NCBI GenBank assembly: GCA_910588965.1
Contig: CAJUSO010000033.1
Location: forward strand, 1-38,342
Source of the DNA: an uncultured Lachnospiraceae bacterium
GTDB taxonomy: Bacteria > Bacillota > Clostridia > Lachnospirales > Lachnospiraceae
Direction: 5' to 3'
Length of the DNA stretch: 38,342 bases
How positions within the stretch are numbered: the stretch's first letter is position 1; every line of letters starts with the position of its first letter. Shown here in pieces: positions 23,481 to 32,034 of this stretch. The position numbers were made by a program, and so were the translations under genes. The notes beneath the pieces were generated by a model. That model was not told where the DNA came from. It saw only the letters and a list, made by a program, of their open reading frames with translations, and did no database searches.

Positions 23481-26400
23481 ATGAGTGCAAAAAAGTTGAA
23501 ACGTTTCTTAAGCGTTGCATTGTCCCTTAGCATGGTCCTGTCCCTGAACACTACGAACTTTGCATCTGAAGCCATTCCAGACAGCACAGGAACGCAGATA
23601 GAGGCAGATACAGATACCCATGCAGAGGAGCCTACCGGGCAGCATACAGAGGATGCCCAGGAAACAGAGGCCGAAGCGCCTGCAGCGGACGCAACCGAAA
23701 ACCCAGAGGAAGATCCTGCAGCGGAAACAGACGCAGAGGAAACCCAAGAGCCTGCAGCAGAAGCAGATGGAAATGAGGTCCAAGAGCCTGCAGCAGAAGA
23801 TGAGGTTTCCGTAGGGGAAGATACCCAGGAGGAAGTATTCTCTGCACAAACAGCTGATACAGCGCCGCAAGCAGGCGACACCACAGAACCCACTCCCCCC
23901 GCCGAGCCGGAAAAGGATCCGACAAAATGCGATGGGGAAAACCATGTATATACCGTTTCTGTAGTAAAGGCAGCAACCTGTACCACCAGCGGCATGGGGA
24001 AAAAGACCTGCCAATGCAAGAAAAACAGCAGCTTTGTAAGCCTCCAGCCACGCCACACTTACCAGAAGATTGGGGAGGATAAAAACCCTGTCCTAGGAGA
24101 AGATGGGAAGATTGTAGTCGATGAGTCTGCATCAAAGCTGGTAAGGGCAACTGCAACCTGTACTTCCTCAGGCCTGGTTACTTATAAGTGCACGAAATGC
24201 ACACAGACTTACAATGTAACGACAGCGCCCCTGAAGCATACCTTTGAACGCGAAGAAGGATGGCCAGAGACAAAGCCAACGCCAGATGAGACTGTAAACC
24301 CAACCTGCGGCGGAACGCCTGGGAAGAAGGTTTGGACTTGCAAGGAAAAGGATTGTGGATACAGTTACGAAGAAACCATTGCACCGACAGGAAAACATAA
24401 CTATGTTGATGAGGTCATCGCTGAAACATGTACTACGCCAAGGTGTACGTTAAGTATCTGCAGCCAATGCAAGGAGGTAGAAGAAGGCGCAGAGCCTATC
24501 CCAATTACTGGAGAAAACGCAAGGCGGCGTTATGGCCATTCTTTTGAGGCTACCACAGATGGAGGGCTTTTGCTGAAAGACGATATCAGCGATGGCATCC
24601 TTGAAGTGTCCAGTAAGGTACAGCCCATTGATAGCAAAGAGGCCACCTGCCTGGTAGACGGCTATAAGACATATGAATGTACAGGGGATCATGGCTGCGG
24701 CTTTAAATATACAAAAGTAATCAAGGCGCGCGGTTCCCACGAAGAAAAAGAAATACCAGATTTCATCCCGCCAACCTGTACCGAAAATGCAAAGTATATC
24801 ACACGCTGCAAATATTGCGACAAACCGGTCGGCGAAGAAACCGACGCCCTGGATCTGTACCTTGAACTGAACGGCGGCGACGAAGAAGCTGCTATTGCTG
24901 CAGCAAAGGATGCAGGGGCATACCAGCTTGGCCATATTTGGGGTACGGAAAAGCCAGAAGTGGAAGGAAGCTGTACCACAAGCGGCATCAGCACCTTCAC
25001 CTGCACCAGATGCCAGGCAGAGGAAATGCGCGAAGTTCCTGCCCGCCACGACTTTGAGGACGAGAACCACAACTTAAAGCCAGGCCTTATAGCAAATGAT
25101 AAGAATAAACTCGTGATTTTCAAGGAAGCTACTTGTACGGAAACAGGGATTGCTTACTGTACTTGTACGAAATGCGGCACCCGCCGGACAGATATTGTCA
25201 TCCCTGCCACAGGGCACGATTATGGCATTGTAACCGATACGTATGAAAATTATACGGAAGACACGGACGACGGCGTATTAAAACAGGATTTCGTATGCCA
25301 CGATGGGCAGGCTGTTTATACATGCAAGAACACCCCCTGTGAGCATTCTTATAGCGTAGATATCCCTGCAAAGCCGCATAAGCCTGCAGATATTGTAACC
25401 ACAAAGCCTGCAACCTGTACAGAGCCTTTAACACAGGCAGTTTTCTGTACTGTTTGCCAAGACCCGACCTCAGATGCAAAAGTAGTAGGGCCTAAGCTTG
25501 GCCACACCTATGAGGTAATCGGCGAAGACGGAGAAGTCCAAGTAGACGAAAATGGGGATATTGTAATCAACAAAGAAACAGCAGGGACCCCTGAAACAGT
25601 AGATGCTTCCTGTACGGAAGAAGGGTCTGTTACTTACACCTGTACTAAGTGCCGTGAGAAACATGTGATTACCATTCCGAAAGAACCGCATAATGCAGAT
25701 CAGGTAGATATTATAGAGCCAACCTGCAAGGCAAATGCCAAGATTAAAGAAACCTGTACCTCCTACAATGAATATTTTGTCATTAAGGATGTTACAGAAG
25801 TATACACCGATGAAGAAATCACAGCAATGGATCTCTGGCAGAGGAACGGGCATGAATGGAAACTCGAAGCCGTGTTTAATGCCCCGACCTGTACAACCAA
25901 CGGCATCGCTCTGTATCAGTGCGGATTGTGCGGCGACACTGAGAACCGTACCTTAAATGCACACCATAGCTATACAGATGATGAAGGGGTATTAATCCCA
26001 GCAGATGCGTACCCTGCAGACCAAATTAAAATTGCTAAACCCGCAGATTGTGAGAATAATGGGATTGCCATCTATACTTGCAAGGACTGCCAACCAGGGA
26101 CAGAAGGCCATACCTTCGAAGGCGCCATAGAGAAGCTGGGGCATCAGTTTGACGATGGCACGCCTGTCCCAAATGAAAAAGAATGCCAACCAGGGAAAAT
26201 CGTCTATACCTGCCAGAGGGAAATTGGCAGCGCAAAATGCGGAAAAACCCAGGAAGAGCCTTTGCCAGAAACAGCAAAAGCACATATTTATGAGGAAAAA
26301 GAAATCCCTGCAACCTGTGTCGATTCAGGGAAAAAAGGAAAATTCTGTAAATGGTGTAACGAAATCCAGCCAGGCACGACGCCTGTCGTTATCGAAGGCT

Positions 26401-27692
26401 CAGACCCGACGGGGCATTCTTATATCGGCACGGAAGAAAACGGCCGTGCACTGACAGATGCAGAAGGCAATACCGTATATGTAAAGGCGGATGCCGATCT
26501 CACAGCAGATACTGATTACATTGTCGTTAAGGCAGAAAAGTGTGAAGAGGCGGGTAGCAGGACTTATAAATGTACCAATGATGGATGCAGCAACGAGATT
26601 ACACTAACCGTACCAGGGCTGGAACATAGCTGGAGCGCTTGGAAGGTAGAGAAAGCAAACTGTACCGACCCTGCCAGGAAAGAACGTACCTGCAGCCTAT
26701 GCGATGAAAAAGACAAGCAGTTTGTGACAGGCAGCAAGCCAGTAGAAGGCGACGACGCTCACAGCTGGATCCGGGATGAAGGCCAGGATGATGTGCTTTG
26801 TGGGGAAGTCAAGTTTACTTGCGAATACAACCCTGCACATACAAAGACCGAAGAAGTCCATGATTGGGATGAAGGCAATGCAACTACAACAACCAATGGC
26901 AATTTCAAAATCATAAACTGTACGAATGAGAAGTGTGAGGCAACCAAGATTGACAGCAGCGCAGCAACAGACGGCTATGTTTACTGCGACACCTGCAAGG
27001 ACGGCGTTCAGCCAGAAGCATTCGGCGCATTCCCGCCGACCTGCGAAAAAACAGGGAAGACAGATAAGGAAATCTGCCCAAGCTGCGCCAAGGTCTTTAA
27101 AGAAGCGCAGGATATCCCTGCAACCGGCCATGAATATATACGCAAGGTCGTACAAGAAGCAACCTGCGTGGATGGCTACAGTGAAGAAGTATGCAAGAAC
27201 GATAAAACACATACCCGTAACCGGGTAGTAATACCGGCAACCGGTGAGGTTCCCCATCAATTTGAAGATGTTGAAGGCAAAGATTATCGGGAATGCTCTG
27301 AATGCCACACGAAGGATGTCATTGCAGCTACCAGGATAGAAGCTGGCGTAGAGAACGGCATGAACATCATCCGCCTGATTGCAGACGCACAGTTTGTAGA
27401 CGACGGCAAATATGAAATCCTCCAGAGGGGGATCCTGTACTATACAGCAGCAGAAGGATACCCAGGACGGTTAGTAATGGAAGACGTTGGCAATGTCCCG
27501 AACCTGAAAATGAAAGAAATAAAAGATGCAGGCGCTATCGGCGCACGCGTTCCAATCAATATCGGAACTGCTACTACCAGGGTGATATATGCCAGGGCAT
27601 ATGTAGTATTAAGGGATAAGGATACAAAGGATATTAGCCATAGGTATGGCGAAGTTGTTTCCGGAAGCTTTGAAAGCCTTGGCGGACGTTAA
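23481..27692 (+). CDS. Large secreted protein with about 22 Cys/His repeats
   Basis: 1403 residues. A signal peptide (about 1-29, MSAKKLKRFLSVALSLSMVL) is followed by an acidic Glu/Ala/Thr linker (30-150). Then come about 22 diverged repeats of 40-60 residues with the pattern T-C-x-x-x-G-x-x-x-Y-x-C-x-x-C...I-P-A-T-G-H-x-Y; good copies are EATCTETGIAYCTCTKCG and PATCTEPLTQAVFCTVCQ. Three Cys and one His per unit could bind a metal or form disulfides; this is inferred. Similar repeats occur in surface proteins of gut Clostridia without a defined role. The last 110 residues form a separate beta-rich domain. There is no LPxTG-type sorting signal, so it is either released or held by the wall in another way. 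Terminator-like hairpin downstream. Confidence 0.9.
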   Translation: MSAKKLKRFLSVALSLSMVLSLNTTNFASEAIPDSTGTQIEADTDTHAEEPTGQHTEDAQETEAEAPAADATENPEEDPAAETDAEETQEPAAEADGNEVQEPAAEDEVSVGEDTQEEVFSAQTADTAPQAGDTTEPTPPAEPEKDPTKCDGENHVYTVSVVKAATCTTSGMGKKTCQCKKNSSFVSLQPRHTYQKIGEDKNPVLGEDGKIVVDESASKLVRATATCTSSGLVTYKCTKCTQTYNVTTAPLKHTFEREEGWPETKPTPDETVNPTCGGTPGKKVWTCKEKDCGYSYEETIAPTGKHNYVDEVIAETCTTPRCTLSICSQCKEVEEGAEPIPITGENARRRYGHSFEATTDGGLLLKDDISDGILEVSSKVQPIDSKEATCLVDGYKTYECTGDHGCGFKYTKVIKARGSHEEKEIPDFIPPTCTENAKYITRCKYCDKPVGEETDALDLYLELNGGDEEAAIAAAKDAGAYQLGHIWGTEKPEVEGSCTTSGISTFTCTRCQAEEMREVPARHDFEDENHNLKPGLIANDKNKLVIFKEATCTETGIAYCTCTKCGTRRTDIVIPATGHDYGIVTDTYENYTEDTDDGVLKQDFVCHDGQAVYTCKNTPCEHSYSVDIPAKPHKPADIVTTKPATCTEPLTQAVFCTVCQDPTSDAKVVGPKLGHTYEVIGEDGEVQVDENGDIVINKETAGTPETVDASCTEEGSVTYTCTKCREKHVITIPKEPHNADQVDIIEPTCKANAKIKETCTSYNEYFVIKDVTEVYTDEEITAMDLWQRNGHEWKLEAVFNAPTCTTNGIALYQCGLCGDTENRTLNAHHSYTDDEGVLIPADAYPADQIKIAKPADCENNGIAIYTCKDCQPGTEGHTFEGAIEKLGHQFDDGTPVPNEKECQPGKIVYTCQREIGSAKCGKTQEEPLPETAKAHIYEEKEIPATCVDSGKKGKFCKWCNEIQPGTTPVVIEGSDPTGHSYIGTEENGRALTDAEGNTVYVKADADLTADTDYIVVKAEKCEEAGSRTYKCTNDGCSNEITLTVPGLEHSWSAWKVEKANCTDPARKERTCSLCDEKDKQFVTGSKPVEGDDAHSWIRDEGQDDVLCGEVKFTCEYNPAHTKTEEVHDWDEGNATTTTNGNFKIINCTNEKCEATKIDSSAATDGYVYCDTCKDGVQPEAFGAFPPTCEKTGKTDKEICPSCAKVFKEAQDIPATGHEYIRKVVQEATCVDGYSEEVCKNDKTHTRNRVVIPATGEVPHQFEDVEGKDYRECSECHTKDVIAATRIEAGVENGMNIIRLIADAQFVDDGKYEILQRGILYYTAAEGYPGRLVMEDVGNVPNLKMKEIKDAGAIGARVPINIGTATTRVIYARAYVVLRDKDTKDISHRYGEVVSGSFESLGGR

Positions 27693-27717
27693 GCAGCAAA
27701 TACCATAGGGTTTTTTG

Positions 27718-27755
27718 GAGCCATCCTTAGGGATGCTGTCCCTTAAGGGTGGCTC
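27718..27755 (+). terminator. Hairpin after the Cys-rich protein gene
   Basis: GAGCCATCCTTAGGGA pairs with TCCCTTAAGGGTGGCTC around a five-base loop, 25 bases after the stop. The T run is poor (TGTCTATTCTT). Confidence 0.6.
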
Positions 27756-27808
27756 TGCTGTCTATTCTTCCGCTGTTTGGGCTTGCATATGGATGAAAGG
27801 TGAAAAAT

Positions 27809-28450
27809 ATGAAGCATAGAAAAATTCAGGCGTTAGCCATGTGCGCTGCCTTATGCGCTGCCTTAGCTGCCTGCAGCGGCCAGGATTCCCTGGGGCCAAA
27901 GGGCAGCGCCCTTTCCAGCGAGGCAGGGGACAGCGGCGCAGACAGCAAAGCCCCGCAAGGGCAGAAAGATACGGAAAAAGACAGCCAGGATTCTCAAAGT
28001 GCCTCTGAGGAGGAGCCTAACCCCAAGGACAGCGAAGGCAGCGTCAAGGATATGGAGCCGCTGCTTGGGCCGGACGCCACAGACGAGGAATTACTGGAGG
28101 TATTAAAAGAGGAAACTACTGTTGTGGCCGATGCCGATTACGCCGCCATGATCCGTTCCTTCCAGGAGGATACAAATAACCATGTGGGGAAGATTTATCA
28201 GATAGAGGGCACATACGTGGTGGAGGATGGCATCCCCTACCTTAGCAGGGCTGACGTAGACGGGGATACACAAAAGCCTTGCCGGATCCCGCTGAAATAT
28301 GTTATGGAAGAGCCCGAGGAAGGCGCATGGATCCGTGTAACCGGGATCCTGAACCGCGGGGAGGTGGGCACAAAGGTCGTCCCCCTTTTGGAAGTGACCG
28401 TACTTCAGCTTCCAAAGACCCCAGGCCAGGCAGAACCCCCGGCCCAATAA
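27809..28450 (+). CDS. Lipoprotein of unknown function, OB-fold-like C-terminus
   Basis: 213 residues. The signal peptide has a lipobox LAAC with Cys22, followed by a Ser/Asp/Glu/Lys-rich flexible linker (about 23-85). A globular part (90-200) has GKIYQIEGTYVVEDGIPYLSR and GAWIRVTGILNRGEV, an alternating beta pattern like an OB fold. The ATG at 27809 lies after AAAGGTG; a GTG at 27800 would add three residues and is less likely. It follows the Cys-rich protein gene and precedes the small peptide gene by 56 bases. No family assigned. Confidence 0.82.
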   Translation: MKHRKIQALAMCAALCAALAACSGQDSLGPKGSALSSEAGDSGADSKAPQGQKDTEKDSQDSQSASEEEPNPKDSEGSVKDMEPLLGPDATDEELLEVLKEETTVVADADYAAMIRSFQEDTNNHVGKIYQIEGTYVVEDGIPYLSRADVDGDTQKPCRIPLKYVMEEPEEGAWIRVTGILNRGEVGTKVVPLLEVTVLQLPKTPGQAEPPAQ

Positions 28451-28506
28451 CAGGTTAGGTACAGCGGATAACAAACAGAAACGCAATAGAAGGAGGTGTG
28501 GATTCT

Positions 28507-28614
28507 ATGAAAACCTATGAAACCCCAGAACTGGAAATCATCCAGTTCGAGAGAGAGGATATAATCGCCACAAGCGGCGGATATGAAGAGTTCCCGGTAG
28601 AACCCTTAGACTAA
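28507..28614 (+). CDS. 35-residue peptide with Y-x-x-P-x-L motif, candidate RiPP or signal peptide precursor
   Basis: A perfect AAGGAGGTG lies nine bases before the ATG. The product reads MKTYETPELEIIQFEREDII then ATSGGYEEFPVEPLD. It has no Cys and no hydrophobic signal. The N-terminal Y-E-T-P-E-L matches the Y-x-x-P-x-L leader motif bound by RRE (PqqD-like) domains in lasso and related peptide pathways, and a Gly-Gly at 24-25 could mark a leader/core boundary. No modifying enzyme or transporter is nearby, so the assignment is a hypothesis. Short peptides of this look are frequent in Lachnospiraceae and remain unexplained. It is followed by a large RNA hairpin and then sortase B. Confidence 0.7.
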   Translation: MKTYETPELEIIQFEREDIIATSGGYEEFPVEPLD

Positions 28615-28654
28615 CTCCCATCATATCCAAAAAACAGGCGGTTTGCCCCTTAGC

Positions 28655-28768
28655 AAGAAGCAGGGCTGCTGCAAAGTAAGGTTTGCATACCTAGGAAGCA
28701 TGCATGGTAAGGATGCTTCCCCTACCCGGTATCAAAAACTTATTTTGCGGCAGCCCTTTTGCTTCTTT
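28655..28768 (+). terminator. Large branched hairpin between the peptide gene and sortase B
   Basis: AGAAGCAGGGCTGCTGCAAA (from 28656) pairs with TTGCGGCAGCCCTTTTGCTTCT (ending near 28767), enclosing a second perfect hairpin GGAAGCAT/ATGCTTCC (28694-28701 and 28713-28720). The outer stem is followed by a T/C-rich run. It may end the upstream transcript; its size exceeds a plain terminator, so a regulatory RNA is possible. Confidence 0.6.
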
Positions 28769-28775
28769 CCTTCTC

Positions 28776-28804
28776 TTGAAAATTTCCCCAAAATACTTTA
28801 TACT
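28776..28804 (+). promoter_or_regulatory. Promoter of sortase B gene
   Basis: TTGAAA (28776-28781), 17 bases, TATACT (28799-28804). The 90-base leader that follows has a GCAAGCCG/CGGCTTGC hairpin. Confidence 0.75.
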
Positions 28805-28894
28805 GGAAAGGACAGAGAAAAAGGGGCGCTGCAAGCCGGCAGGCAACCGGAAAACGGCTTGCCGATACCCTAATAATTTTTCAGGGGGTTACCA

Positions 28895-29650
28895 ATGGAG
28901 AAGAAGAAAAAAAAGAGCAGGATACCCATTCTATTTATCCTGCCCGTACTGGCAGTATTTATTTATTCCATAGTGAAAATAGGGGGGCCGCTCCTGGAAT
29001 ACCGCCAGGGGGAGAAGGTCTACGAAGGCCTAGGGGAGTATGTATCCATCCCAGAGGACGGTTCTTACCGCCAGGGGGAGATACCCGTGGATTTTGAGGC
29101 GCTGCGGAAAGTGAACCCGGACATCATAGGCTGGATTGTCATCAACGGCCTGGGCATCAGCTACCCTATCGTACAGGGGGAGGACAATGATTTCTACCTC
29201 AAGCATACCTTTGACAAAGCCGAAAATGCCAGCGGCTGCATCTTTGTGGAGGTGGAAAATTCCCCGGATTTCAGCGACAACAACACCTTTGTCTACGGGC
29301 ATAATATGAAGAACAAATCCATGTTTGCCAAGCTGAACCAGTACCAGGAGGAAGCCACCTTCCTCAAAAACCCGGAATTTGTCATTTACACGCCGGAAGG
29401 CATGCTGCGTTACCAGATTTACTCCTGCCATGTGGCCAAACTAGGGACAGAATCCTTCACCTACCGGATTGAAGGGGAAGAGGCCTTTGGCAAGTGGCTG
29501 GAAACCGTCAAGTCAGAGAGCTATTACGATACAGGCATCACCCCGGATATCTCCCAGAAATCCGTAACCCTGATGACCTGCACGCCTGCCGGGCATGACT
29601 ACCGCTGCCTGGTCCATGCCGTCCTGGTGGAGGATAGCCGGAAGAAGTAA
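28895..29650 (+). CDS. srtB: Class B sortase
   Basis: A 251-residue membrane-anchored transpeptidase that links surface proteins to the cell wall. One N-terminal TM helix (about 9-27) follows a Lys-rich start. The catalytic residues are His136 (VYGHNM), Cys229 (LMTCTPAG) and Arg237 (DYRCLVHA). The length and the NPDIIGWIVINGLGISYPIVQ segment match class B. Its substrate is not evident: no NPxTG- or LPxTG-type C-terminal signal occurs in any protein in the window. The sirtuin gene starts 31 bases downstream, so they may be cotranscribed. Confidence 0.93.
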   Translation: MEKKKKKSRIPILFILPVLAVFIYSIVKIGGPLLEYRQGEKVYEGLGEYVSIPEDGSYRQGEIPVDFEALRKVNPDIIGWIVINGLGISYPIVQGEDNDFYLKHTFDKAENASGCIFVEVENSPDFSDNNTFVYGHNMKNKSMFAKLNQYQEEATFLKNPEFVIYTPEGMLRYQIYSCHVAKLGTESFTYRIEGEEAFGKWLETVKSESYYDTGITPDISQKSVTLMTCTPAGHDYRCLVHAVLVEDSRKK

Positions 29651-29681
29651 TGTTTTTATATTTCGATTGGGGGTAAGCCAT

Positions 29682-30422
29682 ATGTCAAAGGACAGAGAAC
29701 GAGAAGAAACCATCCATGCATTTTTAGAAATGGTGGCACAGTCTGATAATATCGTCTTTTTCGGCGGGGCGGGCGTCTCTACGGAGAGCGGCATCCCGGA
29801 TTTCCGCAGCGTGGACGGCCTGTACAGCCAAGAGTACGATTACCCGCCTGAGACCATCTTAAGCCATACCTTTTACCGCAGGAACCCAGAGGAATTCTAC
29901 CGTTTTTACCGCAATAAGATGCTCTGCCTTACGGCGCAGCCCAATACGGCGCATCAGAAGCTAGCGGAACTGGAGGCTGCAGGGAAGGTACGTGCTGTCG
30001 TCACCCAGAATATCGACGGGCTCCACCAGCTGGCAGGCAGCCGGAAGGTGCTGGAGCTCCATGGGAGCGTCCACCGCAATTACTGCGAATCCTGCCATGC
30101 TTCCTATGATGCGGAATATATCCTCCGCAGCGAGGGCGTGCCCCGCTGCACAAAATGCGGCGGGGATATTAAGCCGGATGTGGTGCTGTATGAGGAAGGC
30201 CTGGACAACCGGACCATCCAGGAAGCAATCTCCTTTATCGCCCAGGCAGATATGCTGATTATCGGCGGCACTTCCCTGGCCGTATACCCTGCAGCGGGCC
30301 TGGTGGATTATTACCAAGGCCAGAAGCTGGTACTGGTAAATAAGACAGCCACCCCGCGGGATGGCATGGCGGACTTGGTGCTGAAAGAAAGCATCGGGGA
30401 ATTGTTTGGCAAAATCAAATGA
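29682..30422 (+). CDS. cobB: Sir2-family NAD-dependent protein deacylase
   Basis: A cytosolic enzyme of 246 residues that removes acyl groups from lysines using NAD. It has the NAD-binding GAGVSTESGIPDFRS (29-43), TQNIDGLHQLAGS (108-120), the catalytic His127 in LELHGSVH, zinc ligands Cys135/Cys138 and Cys156/Cys159, and GTSLAVYPAAGLV near the C-terminus. The ATG at 29682 follows GGGGG at suitable spacing; the frame is open further upstream but overlaps sortase B. All key residues are present. Confidence 0.95.
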   Translation: MSKDREREETIHAFLEMVAQSDNIVFFGGAGVSTESGIPDFRSVDGLYSQEYDYPPETILSHTFYRRNPEEFYRFYRNKMLCLTAQPNTAHQKLAELEAAGKVRAVVTQNIDGLHQLAGSRKVLELHGSVHRNYCESCHASYDAEYILRSEGVPRCTKCGGDIKPDVVLYEEGLDNRTIQEAISFIAQADMLIIGGTSLAVYPAAGLVDYYQGQKLVLVNKTATPRDGMADLVLKESIGELFGKIK

Positions 30423-30470
30423 CCGAAACGCCTGTATGGCATCTATTATTTTAGCAAGAAAGGGGAACCT

Positions 30471-30680
30471 ATGCCGATACCGTTTGAAATAGGGGACATT
30501 GTACGCTTAAAAAAGCAGCATCCCTGCGGCTGCAAGGAATGGGAAGTGCTCCGGGTCGGGGCGGACTTCCGTCTGAAATGCCAAGGCTGCGGCCACCAGG
30601 TCATGCTGGCAAGAAAATTAGTGGAGAAAAATACCAGGGGCATCCGCAAGAAAGGCGACGGCGGCAGCATGCCCGGATAA
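30471..30680 (+). CDS. DUF951 protein
   Basis: A 69-residue protein with the DUF951 pattern: IGDIVRLKKQHPCGCKEWEVLRVGADFRLKC, then GCGHQVMLARKLVEKN. The HPCG and C-x-x-C pairs (KCQGC) may bind zinc. Function unknown; in many Firmicutes it lies near replication or translation genes. It starts after AAAGGGG and sits 48 bases behind the sirtuin gene. Confidence 0.92.
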   Translation: MPIPFEIGDIVRLKKQHPCGCKEWEVLRVGADFRLKCQGCGHQVMLARKLVEKNTRGIRKKGDGGSMPG

Positions 30681-30741
30681 CGCCCCTGGCCAAAGGGGCA
30701 GGCCGGATATGCCCCAGGGGGAGCATGCAAGCCAGGAAACA

Positions 30742-30778
30742 TTTCCCAGATGAAATGCCTGGGAAAAAATGATATAAT
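30742..30778 (+). promoter_or_regulatory. Hairpin abutting a TATAAT box before the hydrolase gene
   Basis: TTTCCCAG (30742-30749) and CTGGGAAA (30759-30766) form an 8-bp dyad, and TATAAT with upstream TGA stands at 30773-30778. The dyad could terminate the upstream DUF951 transcript or be an operator for the hydrolase promoter. No clear -35 is visible. Confidence 0.45.
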
Positions 30779-30865
30779 TAGGAAAAGACCAGCAGCCCCC
30801 TACAGCCTGTGCCGCTGCCGCACAGGCCGCAGGGAGATGGATGCTGCATAAAGGACCTACCGCCT

Positions 30866-31873
30866 ATGAAAAACACAATTTCCCGGAAAAAATTGCAAAA
30901 ACCCCTTCGGATTGCCTGTATCCTGTTACTCCTCCTGCTGGCCTCCTATTTTATCCTGGTTTATTTCCTTGTCAGCGCCGCCCTGGTCCCTTCTTTTATG
31001 GAGGAACTGGACGCCTTTGGGCGGATTACGGAAGAAAGCTACGCCGCCCAAGTACAGACTTCAGACATCAAAGAGAACCGCCGGGCGGCCCTCCTGGACA
31101 CACAGGAATGGCTGGCTGCGGCTTCCCGCCAAAAGCGCTCGATACAATCCCAAGATGGCTATACCCTGGTAGCAGAAGAATTCCAAGCGCCCCAGGAAAG
31201 CCACAAATGGGTGCTGCTGCTCCACGGCTATACGGGCTGGAAGGAAGAAATGTACCCTTTCGCCCTCTGGTATCACCGCCAAGGCTACCACGTACTGGCT
31301 CCAGACCTGCGCTGCCAGGGAGAAAGCGGGGGCGACTTTATCGGCATGGGCTGGACAGACCATTTTGACTGCCTGCAATGGCTCCAGGTAATCATCAGGC
31401 GCGACCCACAGGCTGAGATAGTGCTCCACGGGCAGTCCATGGGCGCTTCCACCGCCTTAATCATGTCCGGGGACACGGCGCTTCCCGGCAATGTAAAGGC
31501 TGTGGTATCAGATTGCGCCTACACGGACGCCTATTCCATGTTCGGGGAGAAAATCAAAGAATGGTTCGGCCTCCCGGCATTCCCCTTTGTAGACAGCGCC
31601 TGCCTGGTCCTGCGGCTAAGGGGCGGCTATAACCTAAAGGATGCTTCCGCTCTGGAGGCTGTGGGAAGGAGTAAGATACCTACCCTGTTTATCCATGGGG
31701 ATTCCGACGCCATGATATCAGTCCAGATGGCAAGGGATCTATACCGCGCAGCCTCCTGTGAAAAAGAAATCCTAATCGTGCAGGGTGCAGGCCATGCCCA
31801 GTCCCAGGACAAAGACCCAGATACATATTATGGGGCTATCGGAACGTTTCTGGCAAAATACTTCCCCTCATGA
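30866..31873 (+). CDS. Membrane-anchored alpha/beta hydrolase
   Basis: 335 residues with an N-terminal TM helix (about 15-37) and an alpha/beta-hydrolase fold, probably facing outside. The oxyanion HGYTG (120-124), nucleophile elbow GQSMG with Ser191, H-G-x-x-D with Asp281 and GAGH with His310 form a complete catalytic triad. Segments like LAPDLRCQGESGG place it with the serine aminopeptidase/BAAT-like hydrolases; the substrate is not known. The ATG at 30866 follows AAAGGA; an upstream GTG frame is less likely. Confidence 0.9.
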   Translation: MKNTISRKKLQKPLRIACILLLLLLASYFILVYFLVSAALVPSFMEELDAFGRITEESYAAQVQTSDIKENRRAALLDTQEWLAAASRQKRSIQSQDGYTLVAEEFQAPQESHKWVLLLHGYTGWKEEMYPFALWYHRQGYHVLAPDLRCQGESGGDFIGMGWTDHFDCLQWLQVIIRRDPQAEIVLHGQSMGASTALIMSGDTALPGNVKAVVSDCAYTDAYSMFGEKIKEWFGLPAFPFVDSACLVLRLRGGYNLKDASALEAVGRSKIPTLFIHGDSDAMISVQMARDLYRAASCEKEILIVQGAGHAQSQDKDPDTYYGAIGTFLAKYFPS

Positions 31874-31890
31874 AGCGGCTGCCGCTTCAT
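31870..31890 (+). terminator. Hairpin overlapping the hydrolase stop
   Basis: ATGAAGCGG-ctg-CCGCTTCAT is a perfect 9-bp stem starting within the stop codon region, followed by a second GGGG/CCCC hairpin. T runs come only later, so termination is plausible but not certain. Confidence 0.5.
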
Positions 31891-31942
31891 GGGGCTGTTC
31901 TGGCACGCCCCTATAATTTCTTTAAAATTTTGCTTACGCTCC

Positions 31943-31970
31943 TTGCATTTTCCTGAAAATGTGCTAAACT
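31943..31970 (+). promoter_or_regulatory. Promoter of the small lipoprotein gene
   Basis: TTGCAT (31943-31948), 16 bases, TAAACT (31965-31970), with TGC before the -10. Confidence 0.65.
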
Positions 31971-32034
31971 ATGATTGTTAAGCGTTTATTTTAAAATACC
32001 ACAATTATGGTGGAGGAAACCGGAGGAGAAGAAG

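Noticed and set aside
23481..27692. Sortase substrate
   Set aside because: No LPxTG- or NPxTG-like motif, hydrophobic helix or basic tail at the C-terminus.
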